Below, piece after piece: positions 6,610 through 14,712 of a stretch of 64,000 nt of DNA. Position 1 is the first letter of the stretch, and every line of letters begins with the position of its first letter. A model generated the notes under the pieces. It saw nothing but the letters and a program-made list of their open reading frames with translations. It was not told where the DNA came from and ran no database searches. The position numbers were made by a program, and so were the translations under genes. Source of the stretch: Phaeocystidibacter luteus (GTDB lineage: Bacteria; Bacteroidota; Bacteroidia; Flavobacteriales; Schleiferiaceae); assembly GCF_008933115.1 (NCBI RefSeq), contig NZ_WBVO01000001.1, positions 496,001-560,000 of the forward strand. Reading direction: 5' to 3'.

Positions 6610-7970
6610 AGGAGTTCGTTTGCCAAATTGGCCAATTCACTTCGCTCCCCTTTCTCCAGTGTGATATGGGCATATAGTGGTGTGCCTTTCAGCTTGTCTA
6701 CCAAATAGCTCAATCCGTTTGATTGTTCATCGAGATACGGCGTATCAATCTGATTGATATCTCCAGTAAAAATGAACTTTGAGTTTTCACCCGCACGTGT
6801 AATTATCGTCTTGATTTCGTGTGGTGTGAGGTTCTGCGCTTCATCCACAATGAAAATGACATTTGACAAGCTTCGACCGCGAATGTATGCGAGTGGAGTG
6901 ACGAGAATCTTCTCGCTGTTCACCATGTCTTCAATTTGTTTGTACTGGCGATCTCTTTCGGAGAACTGATTCTTGATGTATTTCAGATTATCCCAGAGCG
7001 GCTGCATGTATGGATTCACCTTCTGCTCTGCGTCTCCTGGCAGGAATCCAATATCTCTATTCGAAAGAGGAACAATCGGGCGGGCTAAGTAGATCTGTTT
7101 GAAGTTTCTCCGTTGCTCAAGGCTACCTGCAAGCGCCAATAGCGTCTTACCCGTACCCGCAACTCCAGTGAGCGTCACCAGCTTGATGTTGTCGTCTAGA
7201 ATAGCATGAAGTGCGAAGGTTTGTTCCGCATTCCGAGGTTTTACGCCATAGAAAGACTTCTTCTCAATATGTTCAAGAGATTCAGAATGCGCATTGAAAA
7301 AGGCTAGGCTGCTGCTTCTCGTTCCTTTGAGGATGTAGAACTTATTATCTACCGGCTTGATCTTCTTTGTCAGCTTCGTAAGACTATCTCTCTGAATATG
7401 TCCATCAGCGTAAAGCTTGTCAATCACCTTTTGCGGGAACGTATTGATTTGCTCTTTACCCGTGTAGATGTTCGAGATGTCCTCGATTTTACCCGTTTGA
7501 TAATCCTCCGCATTTAACCCTAAAGCTTTTGCCTTCAGACGTAGGTTTATGTCTTTCGTAACGAGGATCACGGAACGAGTCGGCTCATCGCTCTCTAGCT
7601 TCAGCGCAGCATTTAGGATGCGGTGATCCATCTTGTGCGAAGCGAACACCTTTTGAGCATCTACTTTGTCGCCGGTTACCGACATCACCACCTTGAACTT
7701 ACCTCGTTTCGGACCGTTCAGATTAATCCACTCGTTCACCTTCTCGGTTCCCGCTTTCTTATCTAGGAATCTGATAAATTCCCGAGCTTCATAATTCTTG
7801 GTATCATTCCCCTTCTTAAATTCGTCGAGCTCTTCCAAAACCGTAATCGGAATGGCAACGTCGTGTTCATCGAAGTTGAGAATGGCATTGTGATCAAAAA
7901 GGATCACAGATGTATCGAGCACAAAAATCTTCTTTGTTGATTTCTTCGCCCGTGTGGTTTTAGTCGGCAT
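6606..7970 (-). CDS. PhoH family protein with N-terminal PIN domain
   Basis: This 454-residue protein has the YlaK/PhoH2-like architecture. An N-terminal PIN nuclease domain (residues about 14-150) has conserved acidic residues in VLDTSVILFD and LEELDEFKK. A PhoH P-loop ATPase follows, with Walker A GVAGTGKT, Walker B FIVDEAQN and the later FTGDINQID. PIN-PhoH proteins are RNA-directed helicase/ribonucleases. The gene is a single transcription unit facing the hydrolase gene, with the two stop codons overlapping. A good promoter lies just upstream (7988-8019). Confidence 0.93.
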   Translation of the reverse strand: MPTKTTRAKKSTKKIFVLDTSVILFDHNAILNFDEHDVAIPITVLEELDEFKKGNDTKNYEAREFIRFLDKKAGTEKVNEWINLNGPKRGKFKVVMSVTGDKVDAQKVFASHKMDHRILNAALKLESDEPTRSVILVTKDINLRLKAKALGLNAEDYQTGKIEDISNIYTGKEQINTFPQKVIDKLYADGHIQRDSLTKLTKKIKPVDNKFYILKGTRSSSLAFFNAHSESLEHIEKKSFYGVKPRNAEQTFALHAILDDNIKLVTLTGVAGTGKTLLALAGSLEQRRNFKQIYLARPIVPLSNRDIGFLPGDAEQKVNPYMQPLWDNLKYIKNQFSERDRQYKQIEDMVNSEKILVTPLAYIRGRSLSNVIFIVDEAQNLTPHEIKTIITRAGENSKFIFTGDINQIDTPYLDEQSNGLSYLVDKLKGTPLYAHITLEKGERSELANLANELL

Positions 7971-7987
7971 AGATTTATTCGTTTGTC

Positions 7988-8019
7988 AAAAGATAAAGAA
8001 CCCCTATTCCGAATCACAA
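7988..8019 (-). promoter_or_regulatory. Predicted promoter of the PIN-PhoH gene
   Basis: Reading leftward there is TTG (8019-8017), a 21-base spacer and TATCTTTT (7995-7988), followed by G. This fits the Bacteroidota -33/-7 pattern, with one base shift in the -7 box. The start codon is 18 bases downstream. Confidence 0.5.
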
Positions 8020-8154
8020 TTTTTTGAAGGGTAAGTATCAACAAGATGAGGTCCAAATCTGTTGGTAACTTGTCGCTAATCGCCCATGCGATTTACGTAC
8101 ATTTAATGTTCGGCTCATCGCGAACCCCACAGAATCCAATAAACGTTTTCCAAC

Positions 8155-8802
8155 GTGATACAAGCAGATCCACAAACCATTTCCTCCATCTTTCCACTGT
8201 TTACCGACCAAAGACTTTTGAATGTGTTGGCCGACAGAGGAACCATCCGAACCTACGCTGCAGGCGACTATGTAATGGACCGAGGAATGCCCGTTGAGTT
8301 CATTCCACTTCTTCTCACCGGAAGTCTGCGTATTATGAGGAGAGATGATGAGGATAAGGAACTCCTACTCTACTATCTACGCGCTGGCGAAACCTGTGCT
8401 AGCAGCCTCACTTGCTGTATGGGGAAAACGAATAGCGAAGTGGAAGCTCTTGCTGAAGAAGACACCGAAGTTCTGGCTATCCCTTCAAACTTGGTGGACG
8501 AATGGATGGAAGAATTTCCGGAATGGAAGGCCTTCGTTATGCGCATTTACCACGACAGATTTCAAGAGTTGCTCGAAACGATCGACGCCATAGCCTTCCA
8601 GCAACTGGACGAGCGCTTGATGCGCTACTTTAACGAGCGTATCGACAATCAGGGTGGCGACAATGTCATTAAAGCGAGTCACCAAGAGATTGCCAACGAC
8701 CTACATTCTAGTCGTGAAGTAATCAGTCGTTTATTGAAGCAAATGGAGAAAAACGGCATGGTTACCCTTGGACGCAACCGTGTGGAGGTTCTAGAATCGT
8801 GA
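8155..8802 (+). CDS. Crp/Fnr family transcription regulator
   Basis: This 215-residue protein has an N-terminal cyclic-nucleotide-type sensor barrel (residues about 1-120), a dimerisation helix, and a C-terminal winged helix (HQEIANDLHSSREVISRLLK). A cysteine-rich stretch, TCASSLTCC, lies in the sensor domain where cAMP contacts would be in Crp. There is no N-terminal Fnr-type cluster. This subtype is often found beside sulfur-handling genes in Bacteroidota, and here it precedes a persulfide-dioxygenase/rhodanese gene. Sensing of persulfide or sulfide through those cysteines is an inference. The start codon is GTG. The stop codon lies inside the predicted operator 8798-8813. Confidence 0.88.
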   Translation: MIQADPQTISSIFPLFTDQRLLNVLADRGTIRTYAAGDYVMDRGMPVEFIPLLLTGSLRIMRRDDEDKELLLYYLRAGETCASSLTCCMGKTNSEVEALAEEDTEVLAIPSNLVDEWMEEFPEWKAFVMRIYHDRFQELLETIDAIAFQQLDERLMRYFNERIDNQGGDNVIKASHQEIANDLHSSREVISRLLKQMEKNGMVTLGRNRVEVLES

Positions 8803-8813
8803 TTTGAGTCACG
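8798..8813. promoter_or_regulatory. Crp/Fnr-type operator
   Basis: CGTGA, six bases, TCACG is a perfect palindrome with the spacing of the Crp consensus (TGTGA-N6-TCACA). It overlaps the end of the regulator gene. It is centred 41.5 bases upstream of the transcription start predicted from the -7 box at 8835-8842, the standard class II activator position. Confidence 0.65.
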
Positions 8814-8834
8814 TTTCATGAAAGCCAAGCTTCG

Positions 8835-8842
8835 CATCTTTG
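8835..8842 (+). promoter_or_regulatory. Predicted -7 box of the MBL-rhodanese gene
   Basis: CATCTTTG matches TAnnTTTG except for the first base. No good -33 TTG is present; the operator occupies that region, as expected for an activator-dependent promoter. An AGGAG ribosome-binding site follows at 8861-8865, unusually strong for this genome. Confidence 0.45.
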
Positions 8843-8870
8843 TCCTATCAAAATTGAAAAAGGAGTCTAT

Positions 8871-10283
8871 ATGAACGTAGAACAGATATATACTAATTGT
8901 CTCGCCGAAGCAGCATACTACATCACTTCTAACGGAGAAGCCGCTGTTATCGATCCGCTTCGCGAGAGCGAGCCATACCTTGAGCGACTCGAACGCGATG
9001 GCGTGAAACTCAAGTACATCTTCGAAACACACTACCACGCAGATTTCGTTTCAGGGCACCTTGACCTTGCTCGCAAGACCGGAGCCACCATTGTATACGG
9101 TCCAAAGGCAAATCCAACTTTTGAGGCTCACGAAGCCACAGACAACGAGGTTTTTAAGATTGGCGATGTTTCCCTGAAAGTCCTCCACACCCCAGGTCAT
9201 ACACAAGAGTCAACCACATTCCTTCTTATCGACGAAAACGATGAGGAACGTGCAATCTTTACTGGAGATACGCTTTTCTTAGGAGATGTAGGCCGCCCAG
9301 ACCTTGCGATCAAAACCGACTTAACCCAAGAAGATTTGGCGAGCATGTTGTTCGATTCACTTCGGAACAAGATTATGCCTTTGCCAGATTCTATTACGGT
9401 ATACCCGGGACATGGCGCGGGTTCTTCATGTGGAAAGAATCTTTCCTCAGACACGGTCGATACCTTGGGAAACCAGAAACGTACCAACTATGCGCTACGA
9501 GAAAACATGTCTCGTGAAGAGTTTGTAAAGGAAGTGACAGAAGGATTGGCGCCACCGCCGCAGTATTTCCCTGAGAACGCCCGCATGAACAAGTTTGGCT
9601 ACGACTCTATTGATGACATCATGAAGCGAGGAGTTCGTCCGCTATCTGCGAGTGATGTGCAATCAGATATGGAGGCTGGAGCACTTGTATTAGATACGCG
9701 AAGTGCTGCGAAATTCGTGGAGGCTCACATTCCAAACAGCATGTTTATTGGCATTGATGGTAACTTTGCCATGTGGGTTGGCGCTTTGATTACCGATTTA
9801 AAGCGCAGAATTGTTTTCTTGGCCGATGAAGGTCGCGAAGAAGAAGTAGTGAAGCGATTGGCCCGTGTGGGTTACGATCACGCTGTTGGGTACCTTGATG
9901 GAGGTATCGAATCTTGGAGTACTGCGGGCTTTGATACCAAGTCTTCAAAATCGATTTCTGCCGACGAGTTTAACAAGCGCTTCTCTGCCGGTGAAAAGAA
10001 TGTAGTAGATGTTCGCAAGCCAGGTGAATACAACCGTCGTCATGTGGAAAACGCCCTACTTTACCCCTTGGATGACATCCTAAGAGAAATGGGAACGTTA
10101 GACCGTGAAAACGACGCCTTCATTCACTGTGCAGGTGGATATCGATCGGTGATTGCATTATCCATGCTTGAAGCAGAAGGATACACCAACCTTACGAATG
10201 TTGAAGGAGGATTTAAAGCCATTGAAGGATTAAACGACGTCACGCTTACCAACGAGGTGACCTGTTCATCAACGGCTTCTTAA
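8871..10283 (+). CDS. Persulfide dioxygenase-like MBL-fold protein fused to two rhodanese domains
   Basis: This is a 470-residue cytosolic protein. The N-terminal metallo-beta-lactamase domain (1-240) has the metal-binding HYHADFVSGH, a second His in HTPGHT and Asp in FTGDTLF, as in ETHE1-type persulfide dioxygenases, which oxidise glutathione or other low-molecular-weight persulfides to sulfite. Two rhodanese domains follow. The first (about 260-350) has no cysteine at the active-site loop (FLADEGREEE), so it is probably inactive. The second (about 365-460) has the catalytic Cys in HCAGGYRS. It lies downstream of the Crp-like regulator and its predicted operator, so expression is probably induced by sulfur stress. 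Confidence 0.9.
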   Translation: MNVEQIYTNCLAEAAYYITSNGEAAVIDPLRESEPYLERLERDGVKLKYIFETHYHADFVSGHLDLARKTGATIVYGPKANPTFEAHEATDNEVFKIGDVSLKVLHTPGHTQESTTFLLIDENDEERAIFTGDTLFLGDVGRPDLAIKTDLTQEDLASMLFDSLRNKIMPLPDSITVYPGHGAGSSCGKNLSSDTVDTLGNQKRTNYALRENMSREEFVKEVTEGLAPPPQYFPENARMNKFGYDSIDDIMKRGVRPLSASDVQSDMEAGALVLDTRSAAKFVEAHIPNSMFIGIDGNFAMWVGALITDLKRRIVFLADEGREEEVVKRLARVGYDHAVGYLDGGIESWSTAGFDTKSSKSISADEFNKRFSAGEKNVVDVRKPGEYNRRHVENALLYPLDDILREMGTLDRENDAFIHCAGGYRSVIALSMLEAEGYTNLTNVEGGFKAIEGLNDVTLTNEVTCSSTAS

Positions 10284-10307
10284 TATCGAGTGAATTGATT
10301 TCATGGA

Positions 10308-10335
10308 GGCGGCAGAGAAATCTGTCGCCTTTTTT
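10308..10335. terminator. Bidirectional intrinsic terminator
   Basis: GGCGGCAGA, loop GAAA, TCTGTCGCC (one G-T pair), then six T. It ends the MBL-rhodanese transcript and overlaps the stop codon of the convergent nnr gene. Confidence 0.85.
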
Positions 10336-11818
10336 ATGATAAATAATCGATCAGATCCGATGCGACTACCGCGTGCTCTCCTCTATCAATGGCAACTTCT
10401 TCACCTGCTCTACCGTGAAGCCAAGCACCGAGAATCGCGGCCTTAAGTGGCGCAATGCCTTGTGCAAGAAGGCCGGTTATCAACCCCGACAATACATCTC
10501 CACTACCTCCTGCTGCCATGGCAGGGTGACCACTCCCGTTGAAGTAAACATTACCGCTCGAGTCGCAAATGGCGGAATAGGCACCTTTAAGTAGAACTAT
10601 GCAATGGTGATCTTTAGCCCATCTTCGCGCGGCTTCAAGTCGAGAAATTGAATCCCCAAACTCTACACCCGTCATCGTATGAAATTCGCCGGCATGGGGT
10701 GTTAATACTGAGTTGGCTGGCAACTTCGACCAAGAATCTGTAATGCTCATAAGGTGCAAGGCATCCGCATCAATGAGCAGAGGAACTTGAACATCTTCAA
10801 GCAGGGCTGTGAGTGCATTGAAACTGGACTTCTCCCTTCCTAAACCTGGTCCAATGCCGACTGCCGTTATCCTCTTGGGTATTGGAATGGACGTGATTGA
10901 CGTCTCGCTATGGTCGAGCTGCACCATTGCCTCCGGAGCGCTGATTTGCAGAACGTCACACCCCATGCTAGGAATATGGGTGGTGACCAATCCAGCGCCA
11001 CTTCTCAAACAAGCTTTGGTGGCTAGAACGGCTGCGCCTAACATTCCTTTATGTCCGGCTGCAATCAAGGCGTGACCGTAATCCCCTTTGTGGCTGAAGG
11101 CCTTTCTATCTTGTCGAATTCCAACAACGTCATACCCTGTAGTCAAGTGATATGGGGTGTCGATATCATGAATCTTTTCTTCGTCGAGGCCAATATCCAT
11201 CACGTGGACATCGCCTGTGTATTCACCCAATCCAGCCACCATGAAACTTAGCTTGGGAAACTGAAACGTGAGCGTGTGCGTCGCTTCGACACATTCGCTA
11301 AGTTTTATAGTTGAATCGAGATCGGAAGGTAAACCGGTGGGAACATCAATACTAATCACATGGTCGTATCCCTCTTGAATGGCTTGAACTACATCTTTTA
11401 AAATGCCGCGGAGCGGTTTGTCGAGGCCTATGCCCAATATGGCGTCAATGGCAACGGCGGTTTCGTCAACTTCGGGCATTTCCTTCTTGGCGTTGACGTA
11501 GTGAACATCAAGCTTAACTTCGGCTAAGCGCTCTATGTTTCTGGTGAAATTTGAAGTACCTGAACTCCTGTGCGCAATGGCGAAAACTTGTACGGAATAC
11601 CCTGCGAGCGCGAGGTGACGCGCGATGGCCAATCCATCTGCCCCGTTGTTTCCCATACCACAGAAAACGTGGAAGGAGACGGAGTGATCATACGCTTCAA
11701 TAATCCAATCTGAACATGTACTGGCAGCTCTTTCTACAAGATCGATTGACGAAATTGGCTCGTTTTCGATGGTTGCCTGATCAATCTCTCTAATTTGACT
11801 TGCGGAGAATAGCTTCAT
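10334..11818 (-). CDS. nnr: Bifunctional NAD(P)H-hydrate epimerase / ADP-dependent NAD(P)H-hydrate dehydratase
   Basis: This 494-residue protein has the usual two-domain form. The N-terminal YjeF_N epimerase domain (1-210) has CGMGNNGADGLAIARHL. The C-terminal YjeF_C/carbohydrate-kinase-like dehydratase (225-494) has GHKGMLGAAVLA, LTPHAGEF and the ADP-binding GSGDVLSGLI. The pair repairs hydrated NADH and NADPH. It is the last gene of the leftward ybbR-coaE-nnr operon. Its ATG lies 29 bases inside the end of coaE, implying translational coupling. Confidence 0.95.
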   Translation of the reverse strand: MKLFSASQIREIDQATIENEPISSIDLVERAASTCSDWIIEAYDHSVSFHVFCGMGNNGADGLAIARHLALAGYSVQVFAIAHRSSGTSNFTRNIERLAEVKLDVHYVNAKKEMPEVDETAVAIDAILGIGLDKPLRGILKDVVQAIQEGYDHVISIDVPTGLPSDLDSTIKLSECVEATHTLTFQFPKLSFMVAGLGEYTGDVHVMDIGLDEEKIHDIDTPYHLTTGYDVVGIRQDRKAFSHKGDYGHALIAAGHKGMLGAAVLATKACLRSGAGLVTTHIPSMGCDVLQISAPEAMVQLDHSETSITSIPIPKRITAVGIGPGLGREKSSFNALTALLEDVQVPLLIDADALHLMSITDSWSKLPANSVLTPHAGEFHTMTGVEFGDSISRLEAARRWAKDHHCIVLLKGAYSAICDSSGNVYFNGSGHPAMAAGGSGDVLSGLITGLLAQGIAPLKAAILGAWLHGRAGEEVAIDRGEHAVVASDLIDYLS

Positions 11819-12386
11819 GAATGTTCTTTACTTGAGGAATGAGCGGTTGCTTTTCATCATTCAATATAATGAAATCGGCAAGCTCCGCCTTTTTTTCGTC
11901 AGACCATTGTGCATCCATCCTAGACTTCACTTGTTCTGTGGTAGATCCATCTCGATCTTTCACGCGCTGAATACGCAGGTCCTCTGGTGCTGTAACTAGG
12001 ATATTGAAATCTGACAGGACATGTCCGCCCGTTTCGAACAGGATTGCCGCTTCCTTCAACACATAAGGTGAATCCTGTTCTGCGCTCCACTTGTCAAAAT
12101 CTCGCCCCACTGCAGGATGAACGAGGGCGTTGACGGTCTTTCTCTCTTCCGGATTATTGAAGATGCGTTCGGCTAACCACGGGCGATTCAAACGTCCTTC
12201 GGTATACAACTCTTCGCCAAATGCACCTTTTAGTTCTGAAACAAGCTCATCATCGTGTTCCATCAACCACTTGGCCCGATCATCGGCATAATAACAGGGA
12301 ATATTGAAAGCTTCGAAGATCTTTGCTACGGTACTCTTTCCGCTTCCGATACCTCCGGTCAATCCAACTTGTATCACTTTCGACAT
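11790..12386 (-). CDS. coaE: Dephospho-CoA kinase
   Basis: This 198-residue P-loop kinase catalyses the last step of coenzyme A synthesis (phosphorylation of the ribose 3'-hydroxyl of dephospho-CoA). Walker A is GLTGGIGSGKST near the N-terminus. YYADDRAK, VHPAV and the LILF-like DFNILVTAPEDLRIQR follow in the family order. Length is normal. The ATG shares one base with the ybbR stop codon (TAATG), and the 3' end overlaps nnr by 29 bases. Confidence 0.95.
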   Translation of the reverse strand: MSKVIQVGLTGGIGSGKSTVAKIFEAFNIPCYYADDRAKWLMEHDDELVSELKGAFGEELYTEGRLNRPWLAERIFNNPEERKTVNALVHPAVGRDFDKWSAEQDSPYVLKEAAILFETGGHVLSDFNILVTAPEDLRIQRVKDRDGSTTEQVKSRMDAQWSDEKKAELADFIILNDEKQPLIPQVKNIHEAILRKSN

Positions 12387-13318
12387 TATTCGACTTCGAT
12401 TATTTCGACATAGCGTGGGGCCCAGTCTACAATCTCGGCAAAGTCTGGATGGTGAACAAACTTCACGGGTACTTCGGCATCGCCGGATAAGATTCGTTCT
12501 ACTTCGGCTCGAATCATGCTTCCTTGAAGTCGACTATACTCATCGAGAGGCACTCTGCACTTCACTGAAACCTTGTTAGGAATAGGCTTCCATGAAAGTC
12601 TACTTCCCACTTTATTAAGCTCTACATCAACCCACTTCTCCGTATAAGGAGCCACTTTTTGAACGATTTCGAGTTCTTCAACCGGACTGAGCACACCTTC
12701 GGGAGCTACAATTTCCCAGGTAATATTTACGTCCTCCTCTACCCCAGTCATAGCAAAAACTGGGGTTTTGAAAACCGACATGGTATCGAGAACTTCAGGA
12801 GGTCCGAATAAGAATATGGTATCTGGATTGACTTCCGGAGCACCATGCTTGTAATAGGGATGCTCAAACTGAAGATCGAGCCGCGCTACTACTGGCAGGG
12901 CTTTGCGCTGGAGCGTGCTGGTATGAATCCACAAGGTATCAGATAATGTCCATTCGACATGTCCAGGCACATCGTCTGTGGTAGCCTCGGAAAAAGCTTC
13001 TGGCGACAAGTACAAGTCGGTGGTTCCTCCTCTTTCGAAGGCCTTAAAAGACAGTTCAATTTGATCTTGTGACTTCCACATTTCACGCAGGGCGTAAAGT
13101 CCACCGGATTTCGACACCACGGAAACTGTTTTTGGAGGATCCAAGATCATTCTATCGTGGGGTGTATCGATGAGAAGGATTGGCACTTCAACGGTTGTTC
13201 TGAACTTATTCTGACCAAGTTGGAGTAAGGACCACAGGAAAAACGACAGCACTAAAAAGCCGAATCGACTAAGCCACAGGGCTCTTTTAGACTTCCATTT
13301 TTTATTGGGTGCTGCCAT
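12386..13318 (-). CDS. YbbR-like domain protein
   Basis: This 310-residue membrane-anchored protein has a basic N-terminus and one transmembrane helix (about 18-36, LSRFGFLVLSFFLWSLLQL), then extracytoplasmic YbbR-type beta repeats. In Firmicutes the YbbR protein CdaR modulates c-di-AMP cyclase. In Bacteroidota it is regularly found in this yajC-ybbR-coaE neighbourhood, but its role there is not established. A pyrimidine-rich run with TTCCCTATTTTCCCACC lies directly before the ATG, similar to other genes that follow the composite repeat. Confidence 0.88.
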   Translation of the reverse strand: MAAPNKKWKSKRALWLSRFGFLVLSFFLWSLLQLGQNKFRTTVEVPILLIDTPHDRMILDPPKTVSVVSKSGGLYALREMWKSQDQIELSFKAFERGGTTDLYLSPEAFSEATTDDVPGHVEWTLSDTLWIHTSTLQRKALPVVARLDLQFEHPYYKHGAPEVNPDTIFLFGPPEVLDTMSVFKTPVFAMTGVEEDVNITWEIVAPEGVLSPVEELEIVQKVAPYTEKWVDVELNKVGSRLSWKPIPNKVSVKCRVPLDEYSRLQGSMIRAEVERILSGDAEVPVKFVHHPDFAEIVDWAPRYVEIIEVE

Positions 13319-13798
13319 GGTGGGAAAATAGGGAAGAATTTGGACTAATGGGCTATGGGAGGGTTAGAGGGTTAGAGGGTTAGAGGGTTAGAGGGTTAGA
13401 GGGTTAGACCTTTGGACTAAGAGACTCATGGACTGCGTGGATGATGTTCCGACTGGAAGTTCCGACTGGAAGTTCCGACTGCAAGTTCCGACTGCAAGTT
13501 CCGACTGCAAGGAGGAATCCCGAGAGGCGAAGCCGATTCGGGAGAGGGTCAGAGGGTTAGATGGTCAGACGCAGAGACTGCGTCGACTCTAGAGAGTGTC
13601 AAGCCTGATGGCTCACGTCTCACGCCTTTATCTATTGCGGTTTTGCTTTTTGCGATTTTGCGAGAAACACAATTTTGCAGCTTGCCCGCCAGCCGGCGGT
13701 AGAAATACATCTCGTTATAACCACATCCCACGAGCATCACCCACAAAAAAAATCCCCCACCAACCGGCAGAGGATTCTTCAAATCGCTTTGGTGAAGC
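13319..13798. repeat. Gene-free composite repeat region between yajC and ybbR (480 bp)
   Basis: The same modules as at 1785-3698 occur here in the opposite orientation, so that read leftward they come in the usual order. The CCGCCGGCTGGCGG hairpin and GCAAGCTGCAAAATTG (about 13670-13705) come first, then GCAAAACCGCAATAGATAAA (13630-13650) and a perfect inverted repeat GACGCAG-AGA-CTGCGTC (13568-13584). The CCCGAATCGGC hairpin (near 13520-13545) is followed by five GTCGGAACTT-like units (13447-13510), an octamer array, and the ybbR start. A T/A-rich stretch with CCCACAAAAAAAATCCCCC lies next to yajC. No gene is supported. Confidence 0.85.
13360..13407 (+). repeat. AGGGTTAG octamer tandem array (6 units)
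   Basis: Six exact AGGGTTAG units run head to tail, placing GGG every eight bases. The G-rich strand could form a G-quadruplex. It is the template strand for the leftward ybbR transcript. Confidence 0.9.
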
Positions 13799-14134
13799 TT
13801 ACTTCTTCTTGTCGCTCTTCTTGTCTTCTTTTGGAAGATACTGAGCGCTCAGTTCCTTAGAAATGGCAGACTTCTCGAGTTTCATACGGCCGCCATCAAC
13901 TTCAAGAATGATGTACGTGTCTCCTACTTCTTGGATCTTTCCGTGAATACCTGAAGTGGTCACGACTTTCATTCCCTTGTTGATTTGATCGCGGAATTTC
14001 GTCTCCTCCTTCTGCTTTCTTGCCTGTGGACGAAGGAAGAAGAGCCAAATGATTCCGATCATGAGGACCATCATCAAAATGGTTTGCATACCGCCGCCAC
14101 CTTGGGCTTGAAGGAACATAGCTGATAAATTCAT
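13799..14134 (-). CDS. yajC: Preprotein translocase subunit YajC
   Basis: This 111-residue protein has one N-terminal membrane helix (about 16-34, MQTILMMVLMIGIIWLFFL) followed by RPQARKQKE and a small cytoplasmic beta domain (KGMKVVTTSGIHGKIQEVGDTYIILEV), the standard YajC form. It associates with SecDF at the Sec translocon. A lysine-rich tail ends the protein. It is downstream of DUF1573 and nusB in the order usual for Bacteroidota, but separated from ybbR by the composite repeat. Confidence 0.95.
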   Translation of the reverse strand: MNLSAMFLQAQGGGGMQTILMMVLMIGIIWLFFLRPQARKQKEETKFRDQINKGMKVVTTSGIHGKIQEVGDTYIILEVDGGRMKLEKSAISKELSAQYLPKEDKKSDKKK

Positions 14135-14172
14135 TCTTTCTCTTTTCTTGAGATATTCTAGAGATTACTCTC

Positions 14173-14652
14173 TTATTGAGCGCCGTTAATTACGTTCGCC
14201 TTGATATTAAGTACGGTTGTTGGAGGCGTGGTGTTAGCCGTGATAGTCACGCGCTTTTGAGTCATACCACTCTTGTTTGAAGAGTTGAAGCTCACCTTCA
14301 TCTCCCCTGTTTCACCAGGCTGGATTGGAGTACGTGGCCATTCTGGCACTGTACATCCGCAGCTTCCTTTAGCGTTGCTGATAATCAATGGCGCATCACC
14401 TGTGTTTGTGAACGTGAACACGGTCTGAACCGTTCTGCCCTCTTCAACGTCGCCGAAATCATGCGTGGTTTCGTTGAATTCAAAAGCAGGAGATCCAGAA
14501 GCTGTTACGTCAGCCGCGCTAATGCCAGCCTCTTCCGAATCGTTGTAATTCACAGCAGCTGTGTTGTCATCCTTGATTTTGCTAGAAGCATTGTCGCATG
14601 ACGCCAACGCGAATACCGACAAAAGTGCCAATGTTCCGAAGCTATATTTCAT
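14173..14652 (-). CDS. DUF1573 lipoprotein
   Basis: This 159-residue protein has a lipoprotein signal (MKYSFGTLALLSVFALASC, lipidation at the Cys), an acidic linker, and one DUF1573 immunoglobulin-like domain (about 50-159; FEFNETTHDFGDVEEG, FTNTGDAPLIISNAKGSCGC). It is probably periplasmic or exported. Its molecular role is unknown, although the nusB-DUF1573-yajC order is conserved in Flavobacteriales. A strong promoter starts inside the end of nusB (14682-14712), so it can be expressed separately from nusB. Confidence 0.9.
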   Translation of the reverse strand: MKYSFGTLALLSVFALASCDNASSKIKDDNTAAVNYNDSEEAGISAADVTASGSPAFEFNETTHDFGDVEEGRTVQTVFTFTNTGDAPLIISNAKGSCGCTVPEWPRTPIQPGETGEMKVSFNSSNKSGMTQKRVTITANTTPPTTVLNIKANVINGAQ

Positions 14653-14681
14653 ATTAATTTCTGTTTTTATTGTTCCGACAT

Positions 14682-14712
14682 CAAATATACGGCTACATCA
14701 ATCCTCGACCAA
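14682..14712 (-). promoter_or_regulatory. Promoter of DUF1573-yajC nested at the nusB stop codon
   Basis: Reading leftward there is TTG (14712-14710), a 20-base spacer and TATATTTG (14689-14682), a full match to TAnnTTTG. The -33 element is inside the last codons of nusB, and the nusB stop codon lies in the spacer. Confidence 0.7.
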
